Positions 7,436 to 16,010 of a DNA stretch of 42,289 nt are shown one piece after another. The stretch comes from Cysteiniphilum halobium (GTDB lineage: Bacteria; Pseudomonadota; Gammaproteobacteria; Francisellales; Francisellaceae): positions 1 through 42,289 of the forward strand of contig NZ_QLIU01000012.1 in assembly GCF_003574425.1 (NCBI RefSeq). Reading direction: 5' to 3'. The number at the start of each line of letters is the position of its first letter. Position 1 is the first letter of the stretch. The translations under genes were made by a program, and so were the position numbers. The notes under the pieces are model-generated. The model saw nothing but the letters and a program-made list of their open reading frames with translations, was not told where the DNA came from and did not search any database.

Positions 7436-8893
7436 TTATTCACAACCACCAACGGTAATTTCATCGATTTTTAAACTAGCTTGCCCAACACCTACAGGTA
7501 TGGACTGCCCATCCTTACCGCATACACCAATGCCTTTATCTAAGGCAAAATCACTGCCCACCATCGAGATTTTTTGCATAACTTCCGGACCGTGACCAAT
7601 CAAAGATGCACCTTTTACTGGATACATGATTTTACCATGTTTAATCAAATATGCCTGATCCATCACAAACACAAATTGCCCTGAAGTAATATCAACTTGT
7701 CCACCATTAAAATGGGTAGCATAAATCCCGTAATCAATACTTTCAATCATCTGTTCAAGCTCATCCATTCCTGGCAACATATAAGTGTTAGTCATTCTAG
7801 GCAGTGGTAGATGTGCATAGGACTGTCTTCTACCATTACCAGTTACTGGCACGCCAAAAGCTTTAGCTGAAATTCTATCATGCATATAACCTTTTAAAAT
7901 ACCGTTTTCAATCAGTACGGTTCTTTGAGTTGGCATACCCTCATCATCAAAATTAAGGGAGCCACGGCGATTGGCAATACATCCTTCATCAATAACAGTG
8001 CATTTCTCTGAGGCAACTTTTTGCCCGATCTTACCAGAAAAGTGTGAGCTTTTTTTGCGATTAAAGTCACCTTCCAGCCCGTGTCCTACAGCTTCATGCA
8101 AGAGTACCGCGGGCCAACCCGCACCAAGAACGACTGGCATTTTACCACTGGGCGCTGGCTTTGCGTCAAGGTTTGTTTTAGCTCCATGATAAGCCTCATC
8201 AACATACGATTTCCATAGATTATGCTCAGTGAAGTAATGATAGTCATAGCGTCCACCACCACCGGCTGAAAAGCTTTCGCGTTTGCACTCTTTTGTCCCA
8301 TCAGCAACCATAATCAAACTGACATTCATACGTACCAAGGGCCTGACATCCATCACACATAAGCCATCGGTATTTAAGATCAACACCATTTCCATATTCG
8401 ACGCAATCGAAACCGCGACTTGCTCAATATTACTATCTAATGATTTAGCATAAGTCTTAATTTGATGCAATAGTGCAATTTTATCTTCCGCAGGCATGCT
8501 ATCCAATGGAGATAGTGCCGGATAATGACGAATAGTGTGTGGTGTGTTGAGTTTCTCAACCTTGTAGGGATTGGCACTGTCTTTTAATAAGTAAAGCGCG
8601 GTTTTAATGAGTTTCTCAATCGTGTTTAGATGCAAATCATCAGCATAAGCAAATCCAGTTTCTCCATCAAAAACGGCTCTAACACCAATACCTTGTTCAA
8701 TGCCAAAACTACCATGTTTGACCACACCGTCATCCAACATCCAGCTCTCAGAGATGATTTTTTGCAAATATAAATCACCAAAATCAATCTGCTTTTGACT
8801 TAATAGATTAAGTTGAGATTTTAACTTTTCCAAATTCAAATCAAATGGCTGTAATAAGTGTTCATTAATAATACTATAATATTGATCCTGCAT
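7436..8893 (-). CDS. tldD: Metalloprotease TldD
   Basis: TldD is the catalytic half of the TldD/TldE (PmbA) protease, known for processing microcin B17 precursor and degrading unfolded peptides such as CcdA. The zinc motif HEAVGH is at about residues 266-271, followed by GLEGDFNRK. The C-terminal beta-rich domain ends with VGQASLKIDEITVGG. Length (485) fits the family. AGGAAG precedes the ATG. It starts 12 bases after the yciO stop, so the two are probably co-transcribed. The partner tldE is not in this window. Confidence 0.97.
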   Translation of the reverse strand: MQDQYYSIINEHLLQPFDLNLEKLKSQLNLLSQKQIDFGDLYLQKIISESWMLDDGVVKHGSFGIEQGIGVRAVFDGETGFAYADDLHLNTIEKLIKTALYLLKDSANPYKVEKLNTPHTIRHYPALSPLDSMPAEDKIALLHQIKTYAKSLDSNIEQVAVSIASNMEMVLILNTDGLCVMDVRPLVRMNVSLIMVADGTKECKRESFSAGGGGRYDYHYFTEHNLWKSYVDEAYHGAKTNLDAKPAPSGKMPVVLGAGWPAVLLHEAVGHGLEGDFNRKKSSHFSGKIGQKVASEKCTVIDEGCIANRRGSLNFDDEGMPTQRTVLIENGILKGYMHDRISAKAFGVPVTGNGRRQSYAHLPLPRMTNTYMLPGMDELEQMIESIDYGIYATHFNGGQVDITSGQFVFVMDQAYLIKHGKIMYPVKGASLIGHGPEVMQKISMVGSDFALDKGIGVCGKDGQSIPVGVGQASLKIDEITVGGCE

Positions 8894-8905
8894 TTTCTTC
8901 CTAAA

Positions 8906-9529
8906 TTATTCAAATATACTGGTATCACCACTGCCAACACGCAATATTTCCGCAGGGACTTCGGTCATATCAATCACTGTTGTCGGCTCATAACCGCAAT
9001 AGTCTGACTCTAAAATATAATCAATCATCTGCGCACACGTCTCATTGGCAAAGTCTTCACTATAAACAAGTGCATTATCCTGATCTGGCAAAATAAAGGT
9101 CGTACTCAATAATGGCTCACCTAGAGCTTCAGTTAACATCAATGGCACCGGATGATCAGGCACACGAATACCAACGGTTTTTTTGCTTTTATTAAGCATT
9201 AACCCTGGCACTTTACTTGTTGCTTGCAAAATAAACGTATACCCTCCAGGGGTTGCCCTTTTTAATAAACGATAAGCACTATTATCCACCTTAGCATATT
9301 GCGCGATCTCAGATAAATCACGACAAATAAGTGTAAAATTATGCTTATCGTCCAAATGACGAATCTTCTTTATTTGCTGCAGTGGTTTTTTCAATCCCAT
9401 TTTGCATCCTAAGGCATAGCCTGAGTCTGTTGGATAGGCAATGACCTTACCATCTTTCAAGGCATTAACAATTTCTGCTAATACCGCCTTATTCGAAGAG
9501 TAAGGATTTATTTCAATGTATTGGCTCAT
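8906..9529 (-). CDS. yciO: YciO family protein (Sua5/YciO/YrdC superfamily)
   Basis: The 207-residue protein belongs to the same fold as TsaC/Sua5 threonylcarbamoyl-AMP synthases. It aligns by eye along its whole length with E. coli YciO, including YPTDSGYALGC, the RHLDDKHNFTLICRDLSE segment, TPGGYTFIL and the C-terminal PTTVIDMT. YciO proteins differ from TsaC in the KxRxx(S/T)xN region and their role in tRNA t6A synthesis is doubtful, so I would not call this TsaC. It is divergent from yciB, with 70 bases between the start codons. Confidence 0.88.
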   Translation of the reverse strand: MSQYIEINPYSSNKAVLAEIVNALKDGKVIAYPTDSGYALGCKMGLKKPLQQIKKIRHLDDKHNFTLICRDLSEIAQYAKVDNSAYRLLKRATPGGYTFILQATSKVPGLMLNKSKKTVGIRVPDHPVPLMLTEALGEPLLSTTFILPDQDNALVYSEDFANETCAQMIDYILESDYCGYEPTTVIDMTEVPAEILRVGSGDTSIFE

Positions 9530-9599
9530 AGCAGCTTCTTACTTTATACTGATCCAAAAATTTGTGCTAAGTGTATCACTAACCCTCTCTGGAGAGAAC

Positions 9600-10136
9600 A
9601 TGAAGAAACTGCTTTTTGACTTTTTCCCTATTATCATCTTTTTTGTCGTTTACAAAATGTATGATATCTATACCGCCACTATCGCACTTATTATTGCCAC
9701 AGCGATTCAGCTTGCCTATGAAATCGTGCGCTATCGCAAAGTATCAATGATGCATGTTGTGACGTTTGTCTTAGTCCTCATCTTAGGCGGAGCAACCGTT
9801 TATTTCCATGATGAAGCACTCATCAAATGGAAAGTCACAATTGTCAATTGGTTATTTGGCGTGATCTTTATATTCTCAACTTATTTGATGCAAAAACCAA
9901 TTATTCAACGCCTAATGGAGGAAAGCGTTGAACTACCTCAAAAAATCTGGAAGCGTCTTAATAATATCTGGGGGGTATTCTTCTTGTTTTTAGGTGCGAT
10001 TAATCTATTTGTGGCTTATAGCTTTTCAACGGATATCTGGGTTGACTTTAAGCTCTTTGGTATGCTTGGCATTACAGTTGTATTTGTGGTCGGGCAAGGC
10101 ATTTTTCTTGCTAAGCATATTGAGCATAAAAAATAA
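9600..10136 (+). CDS. yciB: Inner membrane septation-associated protein YciB (IspZ/IspA family)
   Basis: YciB is a polytopic inner-membrane protein linked to cell division and envelope integrity in enterobacteria and to intracellular septation in Shigella. I chose the ATG at 9600 (178 residues) because GGAGAG lies just before it and the protein then begins MKKLLFDFFPIIIFF, as the family does; the longer frame from 9516 would add 28 unlike residues overlapping yciO. Five hydrophobic segments are evident, with the conserved PIIQRLMEESVELP loop followed by WKRLNNIWGVFFLFLGAINLFVAY. Confidence 0.94.
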   Translation: MKKLLFDFFPIIIFFVVYKMYDIYTATIALIIATAIQLAYEIVRYRKVSMMHVVTFVLVLILGGATVYFHDEALIKWKVTIVNWLFGVIFIFSTYLMQKPIIQRLMEESVELPQKIWKRLNNIWGVFFLFLGAINLFVAYSFSTDIWVDFKLFGMLGITVVFVVGQGIFLAKHIEHKK

Positions 10137-10148
10137 TGGCTATGACCA

Positions 10149-10310
10149 TATACCGCTTGTAAATCATTTTGCTGTGTTCAGTGTCGAAGCCTCTATGAAG
10201 TGTGATTTTCCCAAGCTTCCCCACTTCGACTGATGCTCAGTGCATCGCTTCGACTTACGCTCAGGGTACGGGAAGCACTTGTGGGTGAATATTTAGTCTT
10301 AGCCAAAATA
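10149..10310. repeat. Mosaic of palindromic repeat remnants
   Basis: The 186-base gap between convergent yciB and holB contains two repeat signals. From 10149 the sequence starts TATACCGCTTGTAAATCATT and follows, with mismatches, the left half of the palindromic element at 25160-25326 for about 65 bases. Bases 10248-10270 are identical over 23 bases to 38891-38913. Flanking CTTCCC (near 10217) and GGGAAG (near 10270) form an outer inverted repeat. No coding potential. Confidence 0.6.
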
Positions 10311-10322
10311 ATTGCTCTTAAG

Positions 10323-11243
10323 TTACACGCTCAACTCTATCAAAAAACTCTCAATGGCTAACTGCTTATTGACATTATAGTGTTTACCTTCATAGGCTTT
10401 GAGCTTTAACAGATGCTGATAAAATCCGTACAAAGCCATATGATCATAACGATTAACCAGATTTTCTAATAAATCCTTTTGATCTTGTATTAATGTAGTG
10501 CGTGATATGTTGAATCGATAATAATAAGCATCAATCAACAAGCTTGATAACCAATAAATTGCGTCCTGATAATAGGCATTGATATCGATTGTTAATCCTA
10601 AAGGTGATCGTTGCTGCTGAATCACCTGCATCAGCTCTTTGCGCAGTTGCCAGAAACCTTTATCCGTCTTAATCCGATCAATAACCTGAAGATCTGCCTT
10701 ACTAATGGCTAATGCTTTGGCAACATCTTCATCATTCATTTGATATTTTTGCGCTAAATACGCTTTTTTTTGTTCCAGTGTCAATGCCAGATCAAATACC
10801 TGCACACGCGAGCGCAATGTTGGCATTATCCACCGCAATTGATTGGTTGTCATCAGAAAATAAGTATTCTCTGGGGGTTCTTCTAAGCTCTTTAATAAGG
10901 CATTGGCGGCTGAAGCATTTAAGGCTTCCAATGGACAAAGGATAATCACCTTGGCTTTAGCGCCATGACTTGTCAGATAAATACCTTCTAACAGATTTTT
11001 GATTTGATCAATCTTGATTTGTCCATCGTCTGACTTTAGATAAAAAACATCAGCTGCTGTAGCCAACTCATCAGCTATATCACGCTGTAATAAAATAGCA
11101 GTAATTTTAGTCAGTAATGGCTCAAGTGACAAATGATCAATATTATTCAATAAGATGCCATGTGCTAGGCGATTTTGCGCTAAAAAGACTCTAATTTGCG
11201 CAATAAAATCAGTGTGGAAAACACTTAGGTCAATATCAGACAT
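10323..11243 (-). CDS. holB: DNA polymerase III subunit delta-prime
   Basis: Delta-prime is the stator of the clamp loader. The 306-residue protein keeps the core AAA+ signature KVIILCPLEALNASAANALLKSLEEPPENTYFLMTTN followed by IMPTLRSRVQVFDL (arginine-finger SRC-like region as SRV). The P-loop is absent, as expected for delta-prime. The zinc-binding cysteine cluster found in many family members is not seen. It is the third gene of the sspA-sohB-holB run, 10 bases after sohB, and ends facing yciB across a repeat-filled gap. Confidence 0.92.
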   Translation of the reverse strand: MSDIDLSVFHTDFIAQIRVFLAQNRLAHGILLNNIDHLSLEPLLTKITAILLQRDIADELATAADVFYLKSDDGQIKIDQIKNLLEGIYLTSHGAKAKVIILCPLEALNASAANALLKSLEEPPENTYFLMTTNQLRWIMPTLRSRVQVFDLALTLEQKKAYLAQKYQMNDEDVAKALAISKADLQVIDRIKTDKGFWQLRKELMQVIQQQRSPLGLTIDINAYYQDAIYWLSSLLIDAYYYRFNISRTTLIQDQKDLLENLVNRYDHMALYGFYQHLLKLKAYEGKHYNVNKQLAIESFLIELSV

Positions 11244-11253
11244 CTATTGACGC

Positions 11254-12258
11254 TCATGGTCCAACACGTTGGAAGAGTTTTAACACACTATGACACATAC
11301 TGGATAGTTTCGATTTTTTTGTTTTGTATTCAATATGGAATAGCTTCAATGATCCAGATTGATATTTATCTAATAAATAGGCATCACTTGTCTTAAGCAC
11401 ATCCACCAAATTAAGCTCAAGGGCTGATTGCCCAAACCAATATTCGCCAGTTGCTACTTTCTCAATATCCAAATTCGGTCTAAAATGAGCAATATGTTCT
11501 TTAAAGAGTTTGTGCACAACTTCAAGTTCTTCTTTAAACTTCTCACGCCCTTCATCAGTATTTTCACCTAAAACCGTCAAGGTACGCTTATATTTACCCG
11601 CAGTATGCAACTCAACATCAACACCCTTATCTGTGAGAAATCTGTGAATATTTGGCAATTGCGCCACCACACCAATGGACCCAACAATCGCAAAAGGTGA
11701 GGCAATAATCGTATCAGCAACCGATGCCATCATATAACCACCACTGGCAGCCACCTGATCAATCACTGCTGTTAATTTAAGGTTTGCTTCTTTGATGCGC
11801 GCTAATTGTGCTGCTGCCAAACCATAACCATTGACAGCACCTCCTGGGCTTTCCAAGCGGATGACCACTTCATCATTTTTGTGAGCAATCTGCAAAATAG
11901 CATTGATCTCTTCCGCTAAGGCTTCACTTTGAGAAGCCTTAATATCACCATTAAAGTCAATAACAAAGACCTTATTAAGCTCATCACTTTGAGCTTTTTG
12001 CACAAGCTTTCGCTTCTCTTGATTTGCCTTATGCATTTTTTTAAATGCTGATTTACTCAATACTTCACGCGCTAACTGCTCTTGACGCTGTTGGTAAACT
12101 TCATTTAATGACTTAATGATAAGCTGCCCTTTTTTATTGCTTGCTTTGCCCTTTAGCGACAAGGCTAAGACAAATCCAAAAGCAATAACAATTGCAATAA
12201 CAATCGTCGCGGCTTCGAGCACGAAAAATAAATAATTAATGGCATGATCTGCCCACAT
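11254..12258 (-). CDS. sohB: Inner membrane peptidase SohB (S49 family)
   Basis: SohB is a SppA-like signal-peptide-peptidase-type serine protease. An N-terminal membrane helix (about residues 9-34) is followed by a Lys-rich linker and the S49 domain. The nucleophile Ser172 is in AASGGYMMASVADTIIASPFAIVGSIGVV and the general base is probably Lys223 in AGKYKRTLTVLGENTDEGREKF. The ESPGGAVNGYG oxyanion region is present. At 334 residues it is close to the E. coli length. AGGAG lies before the ATG, overlapping the sspA stop region, so translation is likely linked to sspA. Confidence 0.96.
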   Translation of the reverse strand: MWADHAINYLFFVLEAATIVIAIVIAFGFVLALSLKGKASNKKGQLIIKSLNEVYQQRQEQLAREVLSKSAFKKMHKANQEKRKLVQKAQSDELNKVFVIDFNGDIKASQSEALAEEINAILQIAHKNDEVVIRLESPGGAVNGYGLAAAQLARIKEANLKLTAVIDQVAASGGYMMASVADTIIASPFAIVGSIGVVAQLPNIHRFLTDKGVDVELHTAGKYKRTLTVLGENTDEGREKFKEELEVVHKLFKEHIAHFRPNLDIEKVATGEYWFGQSALELNLVDVLKTSDAYLLDKYQSGSLKLFHIEYKTKKSKLSSMCHSVLKLFQRVGP

Positions 12259-12269
12259 ACTATTAACTC

Positions 12270-12881
12270 CTAGTGACGGCGGTAAACTTTCTTAACCTGT
12301 TTTGGTAAAGTACGCTGAAATGACTCACGTGCAAAAATACGCTCAGCATATTTGGTAATATCCCCTAATGACTCATCCAATGGAATACCTTGCGAAGGCA
12401 AAGCATGTAATAATGACGCCAGCGAGCAATCCGCTAAAGTCATTGAGTCTGACATAAAAAATTCATTTTCTGAGAAGATTGGTTCAATTGCTCTGAAACT
12501 ATCAACCAATGCAATTTTAGCCTCCTCAACCTTTTTCTGATCAGTGCCACACAAAATAAAATTAAGCAGCGAATACCACTCACGATCAATACGCGTCATT
12601 GCTAAGCGCGTACGCGCACGCTCAACGGGATAGTTTGGCAATAATGACGGTGCGGGATAACGCTCATCGATATAAAGCATCACCACTTCAGGATCATAAA
12701 TGACATAATCACGCTCTTTTAAAATTGGTAGTGTCCCCTCGGGGTTTAAAGATAAAATCATTTCCTTATCAATGGTTTCATCCAATTCAACAACTTTGAA
12801 ACTCATGCGTTTCTCTTCCAAAGCAATGCGTGCACTGTGCGAATACGGGCAATCTTTTTTTATAAAAAGTGTGATGTACAT
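12270..12881 (-). CDS. sspA: Stringent starvation protein A (SspA-like)
   Basis: SspA has a glutathione-S-transferase fold but binds RNA polymerase and modulates transcription under starvation; in Francisella it pairs with MglA. The 203-residue protein has the thioredoxin-like N-terminal half (CPYSHSARIALEEKRMSFKVVELDE, LNPEGTLPILKERDYVIYDPEVVMLYIDERYPAPSLLP) and the helical C-terminal half with MTLADCSLASLLHALPSQGI. The run YIDERYPAPSLLP is typical of SspA. No MglA-like gene is next to it. It is divergent from nupC across 167 bases and heads the sohB-holB run. It could be a generic GST-like protein, but the SspA match is good. Confidence 0.9.
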   Translation of the reverse strand: MYITLFIKKDCPYSHSARIALEEKRMSFKVVELDETIDKEMILSLNPEGTLPILKERDYVIYDPEVVMLYIDERYPAPSLLPNYPVERARTRLAMTRIDREWYSLLNFILCGTDQKKVEEAKIALVDSFRAIEPIFSENEFFMSDSMTLADCSLASLLHALPSQGIPLDESLGDITKYAERIFARESFQRTLPKQVKKVYRRH

Positions 12882-12974
12882 GAAGCAATTATTATCTATA
12901 AAACAAAATGATAGACAATGGTAAATGGTTTGCTCTAGTTGGTCAATTGCTTCAATTTGAAATTCCTAAATTAC

Positions 12975-13003
12975 ATGACATTTTAATCCAAAAGTATTAA
13001 GAT
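12975..13003 (+). promoter_or_regulatory. Promoter of nupC
   Basis: ATGACA (12975-12980) and TAAGAT (12998-13003) are separated by 17 bases, a good sigma-70 layout. The bases after the -10, GCGCCCG, are strikingly GC-rich for the region and are shared with the putative rpsP promoter. Confidence 0.6.
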
Positions 13004-13048
13004 GCGCCCGTTTGCCTAAATTCAACTAAAAGAGGGAATCACCATACA

Positions 13049-14236
13049 ATGCTAAAAATTTTGCACTTTTTACTCGCATTAATCATTCTTGCTATCATTT
13101 TATATTTTGCTAGCATGAACCGTAAAAATATTAAATTACGCTTTATTATACAACTGATTATTATCGAGATCATCGTTGCTTATTTCTTATTACAATCAGC
13201 GGCTGGTGCTGATATCATCAATGTTATATCAAGTGGATTTGACTATGTGATGCAATACGCAATGCAAGGGACTAAATTTGTGTTTGGCTCGGTTGTGCCT
13301 GACAGTTTCGTGTTCTTCTTTAATGTATTAATGCCGATTGTTTTGGTGTCTGCTTTAATTGGTATCTTGCAATATCTCAAAGTGTTACCGCTTATTATTC
13401 GCGGTGGTGGCTGGATCTTATCCAAGATCAATGGCATGGGCAAACTTGAGTCTTTTAACGCATTAAGCTCGCTAATTTTAGGGCAATCAGAAAACTTTAT
13501 CGCCTATAAGAACATTCTATCCGAGATTTCAGAACGTAGAATGTACACAATGGCAGCCACGGCAATGTCAACTGTCTCACTTGGTATCGTCGGCTCATAT
13601 ATGCAGATTCTTGATTCTAAATATATTATTGCGGCATTGATCTTAAATATGCTTAGTACCTTTATTGTTTTACATATTTTAAATCCGTATGACTATGCAC
13701 AAGAGCAAAGCTTTGAAGATATGAGCCTACATGCTGATAAAAAACAAGCATTCTTTGAAATGCTAAGTGAGTACATTCTCGATGGTTTTAAAGTCGCCAT
13801 TATTGTTGGTGCGATGCTCATTGGTTTTATCGCTCTACTTGCCATGCTAAATGGCATTTTTAATGGTATTTTTGGTATTACTTTCCAAACATTATTAGGT
13901 TATGTCTTCTCCCCAATTGCTTGGCTTCTTGGCATTCCAAGTAATGAAATCGTTGAAGCCGGTGGTATTATGGCAACCAAACTAGTTTCCAATGAATTTG
14001 TTGCCATGTTATCGTTAAAAGATCAACTAGCACATTTCTCAACGCACAGCATTGCCATTATCTCCATTTTTTTAGTGTCATTTGCCAACTTTGGCTCAAT
14101 TGGCATTATCGTTGGTGCCGTTGCTGCATTAAATGGTGAGCGCGCTAAATTTGTCTCACGCCATGGCTGGCGCTTGGTATTTGGCGCCACTATGGTTAGT
14201 TTTTTGTCAGCGCTTATCGCTGGATTGGTGCTTTAA
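13049..14236 (+). CDS. nupC: Concentrative nucleoside transporter, NupC family
   Basis: This inner-membrane symporter imports nucleosides. The 395-residue protein has the CNT family order: three N-terminal helices, the gate-domain repeat [35 protein letters not shown] (about 114-150), [15 protein letters not shown] near 172, and the second repeat [19 protein letters not shown] near 304 followed by [22 protein letters not shown]. These Gln-Ser-Glu and Asn-Glu-Phe-Val segments form the substrate and sodium/proton site in the family. It stands alone, with its own promoter. A GAGGG lies unusually far (about 13 bases) before the ATG. Confidence 0.95.
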   Translation: MLKILHFLLALIILAIILYFASMNRKNIKLRFIIQLIIIEIIVAYFLLQSAAGADIINVISSGFDYVMQYAMQGTKFVFGSVVPDSFVFFFNVLMPIVLVSALIGILQYLKVLPLIIRGGGWILSKINGMGKLESFNALSSLILGQSENFIAYKNILSEISERRMYTMAATAMSTVSLGIVGSYMQILDSKYIIAALILNMLSTFIVLHILNPYDYAQEQSFEDMSLHADKKQAFFEMLSEYILDGFKVAIIVGAMLIGFIALLAMLNGIFNGIFGITFQTLLGYVFSPIAWLLGIPSNEIVEAGGIMATKLVSNEFVAMLSLKDQLAHFSTHSIAIISIFLVSFANFGSIGIIVGAVAALNGERAKFVSRHGWRLVFGATMVSFLSALIAGLVL

Positions 14237-14325
14237 ATATGTTTTTAGAATATCGGCAGCTTGCATATTCATGCAGGTGTTTTTGATCACACAAAACAAA
14301 AATACCCAAGCGATGCCTATATGAG

Positions 14326-14354
14326 GCTCAGCTCCTATTCGCGCTATGCTGAGC
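14326..14354. terminator. Inverted repeat between nupC and the 51-codon gene
   Basis: GCTCAGC (14326-14332) and GCTGAGC (14348-14354) form a perfect 7-bp stem with a 15-base loop, placed between the convergent ends of nupC and the small minus-strand gene. No long T run follows on either strand, so termination is possible but unproven. Confidence 0.4.
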
Positions 14355-14366
14355 ATCAATTTCACG

Positions 14367-14522
14367 TTAATTAATCTCCTTTTCGACACTAAGCTCTTTT
14401 TGCACTTGACACACATAAGTGTACGATAAATGTAATATCATTGCCACAAGCGCTGGAGATTGATGGCATCTTAATTGATACATTACTTGTTGTTTTACTG
14501 AATCTTTATCTAAACAATTCAT
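14367..14522 (-). CDS. Small uncharacterised protein of 51 residues
   Basis: I do not recognise this gene. The minus-strand frame starts MNCLDKDSVKQQVMYQLRC, continues through a hydrophobic helix-like stretch (PALVAMILHLSYTYVC) and ends QVQKELSVEKEIN. It contains three cysteines. Support for it being real: AGAGGTGAT ribosome site 5-8 bases before the ATG, and a perfect -10 TATAAT (14545-14550, minus strand) at a suitable distance. The QVQKELSV tail is faintly like the recognition half of a helix-turn-helix, but this is too weak to call. It is isolated between nupC and pstS. Confidence 0.55.
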   Translation of the reverse strand: MNCLDKDSVKQQVMYQLRCHQSPALVAMILHLSYTYVCQVQKELSVEKEIN

Positions 14523-14544
14523 AGAATCACCTCTTTTATTTCTT

Positions 14545-14550
14545 ATTATA
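14545..14550 (-). promoter_or_regulatory. -10 box of the 51-codon gene
   Basis: TATAAT on the minus strand, 23 bases before the small gene's ATG, followed by AAAGAGGTGAT. No good -35 is seen at 17 bases upstream, so the promoter may be weak or activated. Confidence 0.4.
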
Positions 14551-14766
14551 ATTAAACATATAAATATTTCGGGGTTTTATATTTTTTTCATCAATAACAC
14601 TTGATGCAGTGCTACTTCTGCAAGACTAAGTGTAGTGAAAAAACTTTAATCTTCTATGGCAAATTTACTTAAATGTGTGTAGGAAATAACACATAAAAAT
14701 TAGGGAAATAATAAATAAAGATTTGAGCTAAAACGCCCACTTTAATACAAAACGGGGGACATACTC

Positions 14767-14801
14767 TTTGCTAAGAAGCTACAACTACAAAGCTTAGCAA
14801 A
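14767..14801. terminator. Inverted repeat downstream of pstS
   Basis: TTTGCTAAG (14767-14775) and CTTAGCAAA (14793-14801) are perfect 9-bp complements around a 17-base loop, about 100 bases beyond the pstS stop. It may end the pst transcript, though no U-rich tail follows on the minus strand. Confidence 0.4.
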
Positions 14802-14900
14802 CGTGGTCTATAACTTAACAACTGGGTAATCTAATTAACACTTTATGCTTGGGGCTTTAGACTTCTAGTTTAAAACTTCAAGCATATTTAATCGCCTTAC

Positions 14901-15977
14901 CTATACTTTGTCCCAATAGACTTTAATATCTGCAACCACATTTTGTGGAATACCAACATAATCAAGTTTCTTAGCAATTTGATCCCCTTTTTCAGAATAG
15001 GCAAAGCTAAAAAACTGCTTGATATCCTGATTGATACCCTGTTTTGCTTTCTCTGGTAATAATACAAATGTTGTTGCAACAATCGGCCAACTATTATCAC
15101 CCGGCTGATTAATCAATAGCAGGTTATAATTATTCTTTGCCTGCCATGATGCATATTTTGCAGCGCTTGCAAAACTATTTAAATCTGCCGTTACTGTTCG
15201 CCCATTCTGGTTGATTAGTTTAACTGTTGGAATATTGGCAGTTTTGGCATAAGCATATTCAACATAGCCAATGCTATCACTTACTTGTTGCACTTGTGCG
15301 GCCACTCCTTGATTACCTTTGGCACCAATTCCTACAGGCCATTGCACTGAAGTATCAACGCCCACTTGCTTTCGCCATAGAGGGTCAACTGATGCTAAAT
15401 ATTGCGTAAAATTATATGTTGTACCTGAACCATCTGCTCGATGCACTGTTATGATCGCATTATGTGGCAAATGTAGTTTTGGGTTTAAAGCAACAATTGC
15501 TGGGTCATCCCAATATTGAATTTTGCCCAAATAAATATTCGCCAATACTTTACCATTTAAAACAAGTTCATTCGTTTTAATACCTTGAATGTTAATTACC
15601 GGCACAATACCACCAACAATTGCTGGGAACTGCAGTAGGCTATATTTTTTAAGTTCAGCATTATTCAATGGTTGATCTGACGCTGCAAAGTTTACAGTAC
15701 CTGCAAAAATTTGACGTTGTCCACCACCTGAACCAATCGGTTGATAATTTATTTTCACACCTGTTTGATTATAATATTCATTTGCCCAGCGTGACATCGC
15801 AGGATAGATAAAACTTGAGCCTGAACCCATAATCACTGATTGATTTGATGTAGATTTACCATCACTTTCATGCGCTTTTTCACTGCACCCTGCTAAGGTT
15901 AATACAATAGCAGCAGTTCCTGTCAAAGCAGCAACCATCACCGTTTTTTTCATTTTACTGTATTTTGCTAACTTCAT
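14901..15977 (-). CDS. pstS: Phosphate ABC transporter substrate-binding lipoprotein PstS
   Basis: PstS captures inorganic phosphate outside the inner membrane and hands it to PstCA. Phosphate-contact segments are visible: GSGSSFIYPAMSRW (about 51-64), GSGGGQRQIFAGTVNFAASDQP (about 82-103) and HRADGSGTTYNFTQYL (about 175-190). The N-terminus is a membrane leader ending TLAG-Cys31, a lipobox, so this PstS is probably a lipoprotein, less usual in Gram-negatives than a soluble periplasmic form. AAGGA precedes the ATG. It is the last gene of the operon instead of the first, 33 bases after pstB. Confidence 0.95.
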   Translation of the reverse strand: MKLAKYSKMKKTVMVAALTGTAAIVLTLAGCSEKAHESDGKSTSNQSVIMGSGSSFIYPAMSRWANEYYNQTGVKINYQPIGSGGGQRQIFAGTVNFAASDQPLNNAELKKYSLLQFPAIVGGIVPVINIQGIKTNELVLNGKVLANIYLGKIQYWDDPAIVALNPKLHLPHNAIITVHRADGSGTTYNFTQYLASVDPLWRKQVGVDTSVQWPVGIGAKGNQGVAAQVQQVSDSIGYVEYAYAKTANIPTVKLINQNGRTVTADLNSFASAAKYASWQAKNNYNLLLINQPGDNSWPIVATTFVLLPEKAKQGINQDIKQFFSFAYSEKGDQIAKKLDYVGIPQNVVADIKVYWDKV

Positions 15978-16010
15978 TGATTTATCCTTACCTTTTGAGT
16001 TTTAAAATCA

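Larger units (their letters stand above)
14523..14900. other. Gap between the small gene and pstS
   Basis: This stretch holds no further gene I can support. It contains a nested inverted repeat at about 14583-14645 (TTTTTTCA with TGAAAAAA, enclosing ACACTT/AAGTGT and GCAG/CTGC) and the perfect 9-bp repeat at 14767-14801 listed separately. Both lie downstream of pstS on the minus strand. Confidence 0.5.

Noticed and set aside
8906-9529. Calling the yciO gene tsaC (t6A synthesis)
   Set aside because: The full-length similarity is to YciO, which forms a separate subfamily.
14207-14416. A 69-codon minus-strand frame at the end of nupC
   Set aside because: It overlaps the nupC end and, in another frame, the better-supported 51-codon gene; no ribosome site.
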